Shown in pieces: positions 51,260 to 60,361 of a stretch of 64,000 bases of DNA. Within the stretch, counting starts at the first letter, position 1. Every line of letters begins with the position of its first letter. A program made the translations under genes and the position numbers. Source of the stretch: Aliishimia ponticola (GTDB lineage: Bacteria; Pseudomonadota; Alphaproteobacteria; Rhodobacterales; Rhodobacteraceae); assembly GCF_004803475.1 (NCBI RefSeq), contig NZ_SRKY01000006.1, positions 1 through 64,000 of the forward strand, in the 5' to 3' direction. Below the pieces are notes generated by a model. That model had not been told where the DNA came from, did no database searches, and saw nothing but the letters and a program-made list of their open reading frames with translations.

Positions 51260-52128
51260 TTGCGTACAGGCCCCGTGATGTCGCGCATCCCGTCGCCAAA
51301 AAGGTTGACCGCCAGCACCAGCAGGCAAAGCGCAGTGCCCGGCAGCGCAATCAGCCATGGATCGAACAGGATGTTGTCGCGCCCTTCCGAGATCATCAGC
51401 CCCCAGCTTGGGGTCGGCGGACGGACGCCAAGGCCCAGAAAGGACAGGGCAGCCTCCAGCAGGATGACGTTGGCGACCTCCAGCGAGACGACGACAAGGA
51501 TCGTGGCCCGCATATTGGGCAGGATTTCAAGGAACAGGATACGCGCGCGGCTGGCGCCGATAGCGCGTAGGCCCATGATGAATTCCTGATGCCGCAGGCT
51601 TTGCGCGGCGGCGCGGGTCACGACCGCGAACCGGTCCCACAAAAGCAGGCCCAGAACGGTAATCAGCGTGGTCAGCGATGCGCCGCCCAAGGCGACTGCC
51701 GCCAATGCCACCAGAACGATCGGGAGCGACAGGCGCGTTGTGATGGCGAAGCTGATCACCATATCGACCCAGCCGCCGAAATACCCCGCCAGCAATCCCA
51801 GCGTGATGCCGATGGCGCCGGAAACCAGGATCACGCCCAGCCCGACCCCCAGCGACACCCGCGCGCCATAGATCAGGCGCGACAGGTAATCGCGGCCAAG
51901 GTGATCTGTGCCGAGCAGATGCTCTGGCACGGACCGGTCATGCCAGAAGGGGGGCAACAGACGGCGGGTCAGGTCCTGGGCAACCGGGTCATGGGGGGCC
52001 AGAAGCGGCGCGAAAAGGGCGATCAGCACGATCACGGCCAAAAGCGTCCCACCGATCAGCGCGCCGGTATTGCCGCGCATCTTGCGCCAGATACTGGGCC
52101 GCGCCGCTTGAGTGGAAAGTTCAGCCAT
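51256..52128 (-). CDS. Dipeptide ABC transporter permease (DppC-like)
   Basis: This 290-residue inner-membrane permease has FAPLLAPHDPVAQDL and HLLGTDHLGRDYLSRLIYGARVSL, the DppC/OppC hallmark, with EFIMGLRAIGASRARILFLEILPN as the EAA loop that contacts the ATPases. Six hydrophobic segments fit the family. It overlaps the DppB-like stop by one base. Confidence 0.93.
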   Translation of the reverse strand: MAELSTQAARPSIWRKMRGNTGALIGGTLLAVIVLIALFAPLLAPHDPVAQDLTRRLLPPFWHDRSVPEHLLGTDHLGRDYLSRLIYGARVSLGVGLGVILVSGAIGITLGLLAGYFGGWVDMVISFAITTRLSLPIVLVALAAVALGGASLTTLITVLGLLLWDRFAVVTRAAAQSLRHQEFIMGLRAIGASRARILFLEILPNMRATILVVVSLEVANVILLEAALSFLGLGVRPPTPSWGLMISEGRDNILFDPWLIALPGTALCLLVLAVNLFGDGMRDITGPVRK

Positions 52129-53048
52129 CAGGATGCCCCCCGCAAGCGCGGATCAAGCACCGCGTTCAGAATGTCCGCCAGCGTAGTCAACACCACGTAA
52201 AGCAGCGACAGGATCAGGATGATCGCCTGCACTACGGGCAGATCGCTTCGCAGCAGCGATTCCCATGCAAGACGCCCCAGCCCATTCAACGCGAAGACGC
52301 TTTCGATCACGATGGACCCCGACAGAAGCTGCCCCAACTGGACCGCCGCCAGCGATACCAGCGGCAGCACCGCATTGCGCAGGGCGTGGCGCGAGATAAC
52401 CAGATGCATCGGCAGGCCCTTGGCCTTGGCGGCACGGACATAATCGGTGGCCAGCACGTCGATCATGCCGGACCGGGTAATGCGCATGAGTTCGGGAATG
52501 GCGTAATAGCTCAGGACGACGACGGGCAGGATATAGCCCTGCCATGTCTCAGCGCCCGAAATCGGCACCATCCCGTACCAGACGCCAAAGACCACGATGG
52601 CCATCAGCCCCAGCCAGAAGCTCGGGATTGCCTGACCGGAGACCGCGATAACCAAGGCAATGCGATCGATCCAGCCGTTTGGCCGCAGCGCCGCCGCAAT
52701 GCCCAAAGGCACCGCGATCACAAGCGCGACGAGGAAGGAGATGAACCCCAAGGTCAGCGTGACACCGACCCGGTTGCCGATGATTTCCGTCACCGGCACG
52801 TTGAAATAGATGCTCTGCCCCAAATCGCCGGTCAGCGCGCTGCCGATCCAATCGAGATATTGGATAACCAAAGGCCGATCAAAGCCATAGGCCACGCGAA
52901 TTGCCTCTGCATCCTCGGCCCGGCCACCGGAGCCCGCGATGGCAATTGCCGGATCGCCTGACAGGAACATCAAACCAAAGCTGAGCGCCGAGACGGTCAC
53001 ACAGACCAGAAGCGCGACAAGCAGACGTTTGGACAGAAAAGACAGCAT
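52128..53048 (-). CDS. Dipeptide ABC transporter permease (DppB-like)
   Basis: This 306-residue inner-membrane permease starts MLSFLSKRLLVALLVCVTVSALSFGLMFLSGDPA, typical of DppB. It has YLDWIGSALTGDLGQSIYFNVPV, and the EAA loop TDYVRAAKAKGLPMHLVISRHALRNAVLPLVS. Six hydrophobic segments are visible. I chose the ATG at 53048; the long upstream frame lies in the stem-loop region after the binding-protein gene. Confidence 0.93.
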   Translation of the reverse strand: MLSFLSKRLLVALLVCVTVSALSFGLMFLSGDPAIAIAGSGGRAEDAEAIRVAYGFDRPLVIQYLDWIGSALTGDLGQSIYFNVPVTEIIGNRVGVTLTLGFISFLVALVIAVPLGIAAALRPNGWIDRIALVIAVSGQAIPSFWLGLMAIVVFGVWYGMVPISGAETWQGYILPVVVLSYYAIPELMRITRSGMIDVLATDYVRAAKAKGLPMHLVISRHALRNAVLPLVSLAAVQLGQLLSGSIVIESVFALNGLGRLAWESLLRSDLPVVQAIILILSLLYVVLTTLADILNAVLDPRLRGAS

Positions 53049-53066
53049 GAGGGCATTCCAATATAT

Positions 53067-53101
53067 GGGCCGGACGGCTGGGGAGAGGGACCGCCCGGCC
53101 C
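53067..53101 (-). terminator. Intercistronic stem-loop after the binding-protein gene
   Basis: GGGCCGG at 53067-53073 and CCGGCCC at 53095-53101 pair perfectly, and the inner bases CGG and CCG extend the stem. It probably stabilises the binding-protein message relative to the permease message. Confidence 0.55.
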
Positions 53102-53121
53102 GTTGCATTGGCAGGGTCAGC

Positions 53122-54648
53122 TTATTTCCAGCTGGACGCCCACCAACGGGCGAACTCATCCGGATGCGGTGTGAAGTCCAGATCATTGGACAGGCCGTAG
53201 TTCACATTGAAGTTATACATCGGCATCCAATAGGCTTCATCCGCGATCCGTTTGACCGCCATTTCGTAGTTTTCGGCCCGCACATCCCGGTCGGACGCGG
53301 TGTCCGCCTCGGTCAGCCATGCGGCCAGTTTCTCGTCCTGCACCAAGTCATCCGCGCCGCCCCCGAAGAAGTTCGACAGGATGAAGGCCGTGTCGCCAAT
53401 GCCGTAGCTGCCCCAGTTGGAGAAGAACGCCGGCAGTTCCTTGGCTCGCCATTTGCCGATGCCTGCGGAATATTGCTGTTCGTTCAGCACCAGCTTCACG
53501 CCCACCTTGGCCAAATCCGCGGCCACCGCTTCGGCTGTGGGGCGCGGCATGGCAGAGAACACCATTTCCATCTCGAAGCCGTCGGGATACCCGGCCTCGG
53601 CCAGCAGCGCCTTGGCTTTTTCAGGGTCGTACTCATAGGACGTCACATCCTGCGCGCAGCCGAATTGCGCCGGGTTGCAGGGCGTGTTCAGCACTTTGGA
53701 GGCCCCGCCCGCGAAGGCATCGACGATCGCGCCCCGGTTGGTGGCGTGGATCAGCGCCTGGCGCACCAGTTTGTTGGCAATCGGCGTGTCGCCTGCCATC
53801 GCCTCGGGGGCGAAGCCGACATAGCCGATGCGCATGATCGGCGCGCTGACGATTTGCACGCGGCCTTCCAGACGGTCGGCCTGATCCGGCGGAATACGCC
53901 AGATCCAGTCGAGAGAACCGGACATCAGTTCGGCAAACTGGGTGTTCATTTCAGGGATGGTGCGGACCACGATCTTGTCGATGGTCGCGCCAGATTTGGG
54001 GCTGCCCGCATAGTGATCTTCGAAGCGTTCCATCTCGTAGCGGATGCCCGGCTCTTGCGCGACCAGCTTGTAGGGACCGGTGCCGATGGGCGTGGCCGCC
54101 ATCCCGGCAGAGCCGTTCTCGGTGAAGAAGGCATGGGGATAGATCGGCAGCGCGTCGGCCAGCATTTCAATCGCACCGGCGAAGGGCTTCGCCATGTTGA
54201 TGCGCACCTTGTAGTCGTCCAGCTTTTCGACGCTTTCGATCCAATCGACCGAGATGGAATAGCGTGTGCCATATTCCGGGGCGATGACGGTGTTGAGCGT
54301 GGCGACGACATCATCTGCAGTGAAATCCGCGCCATTGTGGAACTTCACACCTTCGCGCAGGGTGAATTCCATCGTCAGCGGGCCGGTGAATTCCCAGCTT
54401 TCGGCCAGCGCGGGCACGATCTCACCGGTATCGAGGTTCTTGTAGAGCAGGCCATCATAGATGTGGCGCGCAAGGATCAGGCCCTGACGGCCCGCGATCT
54501 TGTAGGTGTCGAGCGGCTCTGGTTCGGCCGCAAAGGCCACGTTCAGCGTGTTCGATGCCTTATCCGCCAGCGCGGGCGTGGCCAGTGTCAGCGAGGTGCT
54601 GGCGGCCAGCGCGGCCAGACCTGTCATGATTTTGGAAGTGAACTGCAT
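53122..54648 (-). CDS. ABC transporter substrate-binding protein, SBP family 5
   Basis: This 508-residue periplasmic receptor has a signal peptide (KIMTGLAALAASTSLTLATPALA). SBP_bac_5 segments are AAEPEPLDTYKIAGRQGLILARHIYDGLL, PALAESWEFTGPLTMEFTLREGVKFHNGADFTADDVVATL and GTGPYKLVAQEPG. It feeds the DppBCDF-type importer encoded immediately downstream. Ligands of this family are peptides, opines and other small charged compounds. The preceding ridA- and rraA-like genes suggest a catabolic substrate that yields imines or keto acids. Confidence 0.92.
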   Translation of the reverse strand: MQFTSKIMTGLAALAASTSLTLATPALADKASNTLNVAFAAEPEPLDTYKIAGRQGLILARHIYDGLLYKNLDTGEIVPALAESWEFTGPLTMEFTLREGVKFHNGADFTADDVVATLNTVIAPEYGTRYSISVDWIESVEKLDDYKVRINMAKPFAGAIEMLADALPIYPHAFFTENGSAGMAATPIGTGPYKLVAQEPGIRYEMERFEDHYAGSPKSGATIDKIVVRTIPEMNTQFAELMSGSLDWIWRIPPDQADRLEGRVQIVSAPIMRIGYVGFAPEAMAGDTPIANKLVRQALIHATNRGAIVDAFAGGASKVLNTPCNPAQFGCAQDVTSYEYDPEKAKALLAEAGYPDGFEMEMVFSAMPRPTAEAVAADLAKVGVKLVLNEQQYSAGIGKWRAKELPAFFSNWGSYGIGDTAFILSNFFGGGADDLVQDEKLAAWLTEADTASDRDVRAENYEMAVKRIADEAYWMPMYNFNVNYGLSNDLDFTPHPDEFARWWASSWK

Positions 54649-54714
54649 TACGTCTCTCTCTGTTGGGGTGGCGTGGTTGGAAGATTTGAGGGGATGCGTG
54701 CCGGTTTTCCGGTT

Positions 54715-55329
54715 CTATGCGGGCTGCTTGTTCCTTGGGGTGATCTCGGCCAGAGTCTCGCCCGCTTTCAGCCGGGCCAGCACGGTAAGCTCATCGATCT
54801 GCATTTGGCGAGCGCGCTCGGCCTGCTTTGCGGCGTCTGCGGGATTCAGCACGACGACACCGCTTTCATCGGCCAGCACGATATCGCCGGGACGCACGGA
54901 AACGCCGCCGCAATTGACCGTGACATTCACCTCGCCGCCCAGATTGCGCGGTTTCGTCGTGATCGGGGACCGGCCCCGGCACCAGACCGGATATTGCGCC
55001 GCAAGAATTGCTGAGCGGTCGGTGATAAAGCCGTCGATGATACTGCCCAGAACGCCACGGGCCTGCGCCGCCGCAGTGGTGACAGCGCCCCAGCAGCCGT
55101 GGCGCAAGTCGCCGCTGCGGTCGATCACGATGACCTGCCCCGGCTTGGCCTCGGACAGGGCTTCGACCAGCGGCGCCCCATCATCGGCGCGCATCCTGAC
55201 GGTCAGGGCCGGGCCGAAGACCCGTTTTTCAGGCAGGAGCCCCTGGATCGAAGGCGCCATGAAGCCGGTTTCCAGAAAATGGCCCAGTGTGGCGGTTTCG
55301 ATATCGGAAAGGTCGAGTTGTGCTGACAT
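54715..55329 (-). CDS. RraA-family protein (HMG/CHA aldolase-like) with altered active site
   Basis: This 204-residue protein belongs to the RraA / 4-hydroxy-4-methyl-2-oxoglutarate aldolase superfamily. It has the G-Q-V-I-V-I-D entry strand, HGCWGAVTTAAAQARGVLGSIIDG and PGDIVLADESGVVVLNP. In aldolases the motif D-G-x-x-R-D provides an Arg for pyruvate binding; here it reads DGFITD, so Thr replaces the Arg while the metal-binding Asp remains. It may therefore use a different substrate or reaction. It is second in the ridA operon, before the binding-protein gene. Confidence 0.85.
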   Translation of the reverse strand: MSAQLDLSDIETATLGHFLETGFMAPSIQGLLPEKRVFGPALTVRMRADDGAPLVEALSEAKPGQVIVIDRSGDLRHGCWGAVTTAAAQARGVLGSIIDGFITDRSAILAAQYPVWCRGRSPITTKPRNLGGEVNVTVNCGGVSVRPGDIVLADESGVVVLNPADAAKQAERARQMQIDELTVLARLKAGETLAEITPRNKQPA

Positions 55330-55432
55330 AGCCTGTCCTGACGTTGCGTGGCTTGATCGATGAAGCCGCAGGCAGGACCGAAGGGCAAATAGGCAGGGGT
55401 TATGGCTGGCATAACCCCTGAACCGGGGCAGA

Positions 55433-55777
55433 TCAGACCGCCGCGGTCACGATGAATTCCACTTTGTAGTCGGGCGTGGCCAGTTTGGCTTCGCCGCAGG
55501 CCCGTGCTGCCGGGTTATTCGGGTCGATCCAGGCGTCATAAACCGCGTTCATGTCTTGGAAGTCAGCCATATCAGCAAGCCAGATGATGACCTGAAGCAG
55601 CTTCGACTTGTCCGTTCCCGCCTCTTGCAGCAGCGTATCAATGGCTTCGAGGCAATCACGTGTCTGGCTGGCCACGTCAGAACCGGGTGCGCCGACCTGC
55701 CCTGCCAGATAAACGGTGCCATTATGGATGACGGCCTGACTCATGCGCGGACCGGGATGGAGACGTGTGATGGTCAT
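55433..55777 (-). CDS. RidA-family protein
   Basis: This is a 114-residue YjgF/YER057c/UK114-type protein. Its pattern is SQAVIHNGTVYLAGQVG, then QTRDCLEAIDTLLQEAGTDKSKLLQVIIWLADMADFQDMNAVYDAWID, and PAARACGEAKLATPDYKVEFIVTA, where the Arg is in place for carboxylate binding. RidA proteins hydrolyse reactive enamines and imines formed by PLP enzymes or amine oxidation. It is the first gene of the leftward operon and is divergent from lysR. The start at 55777 is the usual MTITRLHPG-type N-terminus. Confidence 0.9.
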   Translation of the reverse strand: MTITRLHPGPRMSQAVIHNGTVYLAGQVGAPGSDVASQTRDCLEAIDTLLQEAGTDKSKLLQVIIWLADMADFQDMNAVYDAWIDPNNPAARACGEAKLATPDYKVEFIVTAAV

Positions 55778-55868
55778 GGGACTCTCTTTTCTGATGAAAA
55801 CTTCGGCAACCATACAAGCGCGGGCCTGAACCGCACAGATGCCGAGAATAGAGGGCGGTTATATTTGC

Positions 55869-55885
55869 AATAGCCTCTTGCTATT
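55869..55885. promoter_or_regulatory. LysR-type operator AATAGC-N5-GCTATT between ridA and lysR
   Basis: AATAGC at 55869-55874 and GCTATT at 55880-55885 are perfect inverted copies and include the T-N11-A core (T55871, A55883). The site lies 60 bases upstream of lysR and 92 bases upstream of ridA. The same arms recur at 62250-62265 before dctP. Confidence 0.7.
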
Positions 55886-55944
55886 TTGGACTTGCTGCGA
55901 AAACAGGCACTCTGCTTCATCATTTCCGCGACCGAGATCGATCA

Positions 55945-56877
55945 ATGGACAACGCCCCGCAAGCCGACTTGAACTGGAACCTTCTGCGCATGTTTTACAT
56001 GATATGCAAAGAGCAGAGTATCACCCGCGCGGCAAAACGGCTGGGCCTGAGCCAGCCATCGGTCAGCAATGCGTTGCAAAAGCTTGAAGCGCAGCTTGAG
56101 TGCCAACTGGTCTTTCGCGACAGCCGCCATTTTGAACTGACCACGCGGGGGGACAAGATTTTTCAGGAATGCCGCGACATCTTTCACAGCGCCGAGCGGA
56201 TTTCGGTTCTGGTTCGCGACGCAGAGGCCGAAGAGCGCGGTCAGGTGCGCTATCAGATCATCTCGAACCTTGTGTCGCCGCTGATCGACGAGGCCATGCG
56301 CCTGTTCCACCAGCGCAACCCGTCGGTGATTTTCCAAAGCGAAGTGCAAAACAGCCAGACCATCGTGCGCCTGATCCAGCAGGGCCGCGCGACGCTGGGC
56401 TTCTGCCTGCTGTCGAAACCCTTGGTCAATGTTCCGTCGATCCGCCTGTTCCGCGAGGAATTCCGCGTGTTCTGCGGCGCCGAGCATCCGCTGTTCGGGC
56501 AGGAAACAGTCGAATTGCGCGACCTTCAACGCGAACCGTTCATCTCCTTCGCTTGTGCGACCGAAGGCATGGGGCTGGAGCCGATGTCCGTGCTGCGCGA
56601 AGGCACGCGGCTTGGCAACCGGATCAACGGGCTTAGCACCAGCACCGAAGAAGTACGGCGGATGATCGTCACCGGACTGGGCATTGGCATCCTGCCGCTG
56701 GCCATCGCGCAGGACGACATCCGCAGAGGAGAGCTTTGGCCGCTGAAAATCACGGACGAGCCCATCGGAGCCGATGTGTACATGGTCCATGCCCCGAAGG
56801 AGAAACTCTCATCGTCCGAGCAGAAATTCGTACAGACGATGGAAGAGCTGCTGGCGCTTTATCCCGATTTGGCCTGA
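55945..56877 (+). CDS. LysR-family transcriptional regulator of the two flanking operons
   Basis: This 310-residue regulator has an N-terminal helix-turn-helix at about residues 10-68 (LLRMFYMICKEQSITRAAKRLGLSQPSVSNALQKLEAQL). The substrate domain covers about residues 95-300, with a late TGLGIGILPLAIAQDDI. It is divergent from ridA and its 3-prime end overlaps that of the ornithine-cyclodeaminase-like gene by 19 bases. Because an AATAGC-N5-GCTAT palindrome lies before both ridA and dctP, it probably controls both operons. The effector is unknown but is likely the imported substrate or a product. Confidence 0.92.
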   Translation: MDNAPQADLNWNLLRMFYMICKEQSITRAAKRLGLSQPSVSNALQKLEAQLECQLVFRDSRHFELTTRGDKIFQECRDIFHSAERISVLVRDAEAEERGQVRYQIISNLVSPLIDEAMRLFHQRNPSVIFQSEVQNSQTIVRLIQQGRATLGFCLLSKPLVNVPSIRLFREEFRVFCGAEHPLFGQETVELRDLQREPFISFACATEGMGLEPMSVLREGTRLGNRINGLSTSTEEVRRMIVTGLGIGILPLAIAQDDIRRGELWPLKITDEPIGADVYMVHAPKEKLSSSEQKFVQTMEELLALYPDLA

Positions 56878-57806
56878 GAGGCCGCAAGCGTCGCCGCCGC
56901 CAAATCCTGCAGCGCCATGCCCGCCGATTTGAACACCGTGAAGGCGCGGTCGTCGCGACGTCCGGGGTGGCTGCCTTGGGCCAGGTCCTGCAGATCGGCC
57001 AGCAAATCCGTCGGTGCAATCGTGCCGTCGGCCAGCGGTTGGGCAAGATCGCCCGCAAGGCTGGCCCCGTCGCGGCGATCGACAAAAATCTGCGCCTGCG
57101 CGACCGCCTGATCGTCGCTTTCACGCATATCGGCCTTGAAGGCACCGATCAGGTCCAGATGGCTGCCCGGTCGCAGCCATGCGCCTTGGATCAGGGGGCG
57201 GGTCGACGCCGTAACCGTGCTGACAACATCCGCTGACCGGCAGGCTGCTTCGAGATCCTCGTTCATCACGGCGGGCAGGCCCATATCGGCCAATTGCCCC
57301 GCGACCGCTGCGGCCTTGTCCGGGCTGCGGCCCCAGATGGTGATGTCCTCATAGCGGCGCACGGAGGCATGGGCCTGCGCCACCGCCGCCGCCAATTGCC
57401 CGGTGCCGACCACGACCAGACGCGCCGCATCCCGGCGGGCAAGGTAATCCGCGGCCAGGGCCGATGCTGCCGCCGTGCGCCGCGCGGTCAGCGCGTCACC
57501 GTCAAGCGCCGCAGTCATCTGCCCGGTATCCCCGTCGAACAGCAGATACCCCGCGTTGATCGTCGCCCTGCCCTTATCGGCATTGGCGGGAAAGAAGGTC
57601 ACGACCTTCACACCGATGCTGTCGCCCGGGACCCATGCCGGCATGATCAGCAGCGATGCTTCACTGCCATCGGGCTGCGCCATGGTCAGCACCTGCCGTT
57701 CCGGTGCCTCGACCTGTGCCGCCTTGTACCACGCGCGCAACTGCGCGATCAGCGCGGGCCAGTCCAATGCGGCCTCCAGCGCCGCGTGCCCGATCAGCGC
57801 GGTCAT
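56859..57806 (-). CDS. Ornithine cyclodeaminase / mu-crystallin family protein
   Basis: This 315-residue NAD(P)-dependent enzyme has MAALDGDALTARRTAAASALAADYLAR, where family members place substrate-binding residues, and the Rossmann part LVVVGTGQLAAAVAQAHASVRRYEDITIWGRS. DVVSTVTASTRPLI and HLDLIGAFKADMRESD follow. Relatives include ornithine cyclodeaminase, delta-1-pyrroline-2-carboxylate reductase and ketimine reductases. Pairing with a RidA protein in the same regulon fits imine chemistry. Its start overlaps the amidohydrolase stop by four bases, and it is last in the dctP operon. Confidence 0.9.
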   Translation of the reverse strand: MTALIGHAALEAALDWPALIAQLRAWYKAAQVEAPERQVLTMAQPDGSEASLLIMPAWVPGDSIGVKVVTFFPANADKGRATINAGYLLFDGDTGQMTAALDGDALTARRTAAASALAADYLARRDAARLVVVGTGQLAAAVAQAHASVRRYEDITIWGRSPDKAAAVAGQLADMGLPAVMNEDLEAACRSADVVSTVTASTRPLIQGAWLRPGSHLDLIGAFKADMRESDDQAVAQAQIFVDRRDGASLAGDLAQPLADGTIAPTDLLADLQDLAQGSHPGRRDDRAFTVFKSAGMALQDLAAATLAASQAKSG

Positions 57807-59047
57807 CGGTCGGCTCGCTTGACGACTGCGTGCAGCAGGATGTTCAAACCGGCCACGAAATCGTCGGGCGTGCAGTTTTCCTCGTTATTATGGGTGATGC
57901 CGTTTTCGCAGGGGGTAAAGATCATCGCGGTCGGGCAATGTGTGGCCAGGAAATAGGCGTCATGGCCCGCCTGGCTTTGGATATCGCGCCAGTTGAAGCC
58001 CATGCGGATCGCCTCATCGCGGATACCGTCGATCATCTCGTGGTCGAAAATGTCGCCGCCCCATTCCCATTCATCTTCGATCTGGGCCTCGCAACCGCAG
58101 CGCGCAGCAGATTCAAAGAGCGCCCGGCGCATTTTCTCGGCCATGGCGCGGGTGGTGATCGGGTCGGGATGGCGCACGTCGCAGACCGCCTCGGCGGTGT
58201 CGGACAGGATGCCCGGCTTGTTGGGCCATGCGGTGAGCCGCGCGGCGGTGGCCTTGCCGTCATGCACCGCGAAATCCCAACCGATATCATCCACAGCCGT
58301 CAGCCAGCGCGCGCCTGCGGCCAGCGCATTCTTGCGCAAATCCATCGGTGTCGGGCCGGTATGCGACGTCTGCCCTTTGAAAGAGGCCCGCATCCCCCGC
58401 ACTGGATAGCCGCCGGTGACGATGCCGACCTGCCGCTTTTCCGCATCAAGGATCGGCCCCTGTTCGATATGCAGTTCGAAATAGGCGTCGATCTCACCCG
58501 CTTTGCACGCGCGGTCGCCTTTATAGCCGATCCGCTCCAACTCATCCCCGAAGCGCGCACCGTCATCGCTGATCAAGTCATGCACCCAGTCGATATCATA
58601 CTTCCCGACAAAACAGCCCGAGGCGACCATCGGCGGCGAGAATCGCGCGCCTTCCTCGTTGGTCCAGTCCACCACAACGATGGGGCGTTTCGTGACATGG
58701 CCCGCGTCGTTCAGGCTGCGGATCACCTCCAGCCCGGCCAGAACCCCCGCGATTCCGTCAAAACGCCCGCCATTGATCTGGGTATCAAGGTGACTGCCGA
58801 TCAGGATCGGCGGCAGATCGTTGTCGGTGCCATCGCGGCGACCAAAGATATTGCCGGCGGCATCCACCTCGACGCTCAGCCCGGCCTCTTCGCACCAACT
58901 ACGGAACAGGTCACGCATCTGGCGGTCGGAATTGCCAAGGGTCAGGCGCGACAGCCCGCCGGGGCGGCCTTTGCCAATCTCGCCAGAGGCTTCGATAGTG
59001 GACCAGAAACGGTCGAGGTCGACGCGGGTATCGGGTGTGATCGGCAT
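57803..59047 (-). CDS. M20-type amidohydrolase (N-carbamoyl-L-amino acid hydrolase / ureidopropionase-like)
   Basis: This 414-residue zinc enzyme has the dimetal ligands in GSHLDTQINGGRFDGIAGVLAGLEV (His and Asp), NEEGARF (Glu), HIEQGPILD and the late ITHNNEEN (His). A dimerisation part GQTSHTGPTPMDLRKNAL lies in the middle. Relatives cleave N-carbamoyl amino acids, allantoate or 3-ureidopropionate, releasing ammonia and carbon dioxide. It is 30 bases behind dctM and coupled to the cyclodeaminase-like gene. The real amide substrate is not fixed by the sequence. Confidence 0.92.
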   Translation of the reverse strand: MPITPDTRVDLDRFWSTIEASGEIGKGRPGGLSRLTLGNSDRQMRDLFRSWCEEAGLSVEVDAAGNIFGRRDGTDNDLPPILIGSHLDTQINGGRFDGIAGVLAGLEVIRSLNDAGHVTKRPIVVVDWTNEEGARFSPPMVASGCFVGKYDIDWVHDLISDDGARFGDELERIGYKGDRACKAGEIDAYFELHIEQGPILDAEKRQVGIVTGGYPVRGMRASFKGQTSHTGPTPMDLRKNALAAGARWLTAVDDIGWDFAVHDGKATAARLTAWPNKPGILSDTAEAVCDVRHPDPITTRAMAEKMRRALFESAARCGCEAQIEDEWEWGGDIFDHEMIDGIRDEAIRMGFNWRDIQSQAGHDAYFLATHCPTAMIFTPCENGITHNNEENCTPDDFVAGLNILLHAVVKRADR

Positions 59048-59077
59048 GGGAAACCTTCTTTCTTTCGGGGGCCGGGA

Positions 59078-60361
59078 TCAGAACAAGATGCCCGGCAGAT
59101 CGGTAATCAAAGCGGGAAACAGCACGAGAAGCAGCAGCACGCCGACCATCACGCCGAGGAACGGCAAGAGGTATTTGAAGGACGCGCTCAGCGGGATCTC
59201 TCCGACCCGGCAAGCCGCCATAAGGTCGATGCCAAGGGGCGGCGTATTGGCGCCAATGGCGAGGTTGATGGTCAGCAGGATGCCGAAATAGACCGGGTCG
59301 ATCCCGTAGTGGCCAAGGATCGGCAGGAACACGGGCGCGAGGATCAGGATGATCGCGATGCTTTCCATGAAAGTGCCGAGGATCAGCAGCACCGCCATCA
59401 TCATCAACAGCGCCACGGTGCCGCTTTGGGTGGCTTGGGTGATGCCGTTCACGGCCATTTGCGGCACCTGTTCGGCGGCAAGGATCCAGCCAAAGACAGA
59501 GGCCGAGGCGATGACCAGAAGGATCACGCCTGTCATTTCGGTGGTTTCACGCAAGAGCCGCATCAAGGTGGTCAATGTCAGCGCACGGTAGACAACGACC
59601 CCGATGAACAGCGCATAGGCCACGCCGATCCCGGCCGCTTCGGTCGGGGTGAAGATGCCAAGACGGATGCCGCCCACGATGATGATCGGTGCCAGCATGG
59701 CCAGAACGGAACCTTTGGCCGCGCGGCCAAGTTCGCCCCAAGAGAAGGGCTCGCCCCCCTGCCAGCCATTGCGGCGGGAAATCCACCACGCGACCAGCAT
59801 CAGACCAAGGCCAAGCAGGATGCCGGGCAGGATCGCCGCGACGAAAAGCTGGCCGATCGAACTGTTGGTGGCGGTGCCGTAGACGATCAGCACGATGGAC
59901 GGCGGAATGACCGTGCCAAGCGATCCGGCACAGCCCAGCGCCGAAGCGGAAAAGCCCGGCGCATAGCCCTGATCGCGCATTGCAGGCAGCATCATCGTGC
60001 CGATGGCCACCACGTCCGCCACGCCGGAACCGGAGAGCGAGCCAAACATCATGCAGGCGATGATCATCACCATGGCCAGCCCGCCCGTGCGCCGCCCGAT
60101 CAATGCCGAACACAGCGCGATGATCCGGGGCGCAAGCCCGCCATGGACCATCAAAAGACCTGCCAGCAGGAACAGCGGAATCGCCAGCAGGGTAAAGCTG
60201 TTGATGCCCGCCACGGCCCGCTGTGCCACCACGATCATCGGCGCGGCATCGGCGATCAATAAGTAGAACATCGATGACAGGCCGAGCGCTACGGCGATGG
60301 GCGCATCCAGCAGCACCAGCACGGCAAAGACGACAAGCAAAAGGATAAGGGCAAGGCTCAT
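59078..60361 (-). CDS. TRAP transporter large permease (DctM)
   Basis: This 427-residue inner-membrane protein starts MSLALILLLVVFAVLVLLDAPIAVALGLSSM. It has the DctM blocks LFLLAGLLMVHGGLAPRIIALCSALIGRRTGGLAMVMIIACMMFGSLSGSGVADVVAIG and CAGSLGTVIPPSIVLIVYG, with about twelve hydrophobic segments. The ATG at 60361 overlaps the dctQ stop (ATGA); a longer frame lies inside dctQ. It works with the DctQ and DctP partners of this operon. Confidence 0.93.
   Translation of the reverse strand: MSLALILLLVVFAVLVLLDAPIAVALGLSSMFYLLIADAAPMIVVAQRAVAGINSFTLLAIPLFLLAGLLMVHGGLAPRIIALCSALIGRRTGGLAMVMIIACMMFGSLSGSGVADVVAIGTMMLPAMRDQGYAPGFSASALGCAGSLGTVIPPSIVLIVYGTATNSSIGQLFVAAILPGILLGLGLMLVAWWISRRNGWQGGEPFSWGELGRAAKGSVLAMLAPIIIVGGIRLGIFTPTEAAGIGVAYALFIGVVVYRALTLTTLMRLLRETTEMTGVILLVIASASVFGWILAAEQVPQMAVNGITQATQSGTVALLMMMAVLLILGTFMESIAIILILAPVFLPILGHYGIDPVYFGILLTINLAIGANTPPLGIDLMAACRVGEIPLSASFKYLLPFLGVMVGVLLLLVLFPALITDLPGILF

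Noticed and set aside
57656-60262. 868-residue plus-strand open frame
   Set aside because: It is antisense to the cyclodeaminase, amidohydrolase and dctM genes, all of which have clear motifs.
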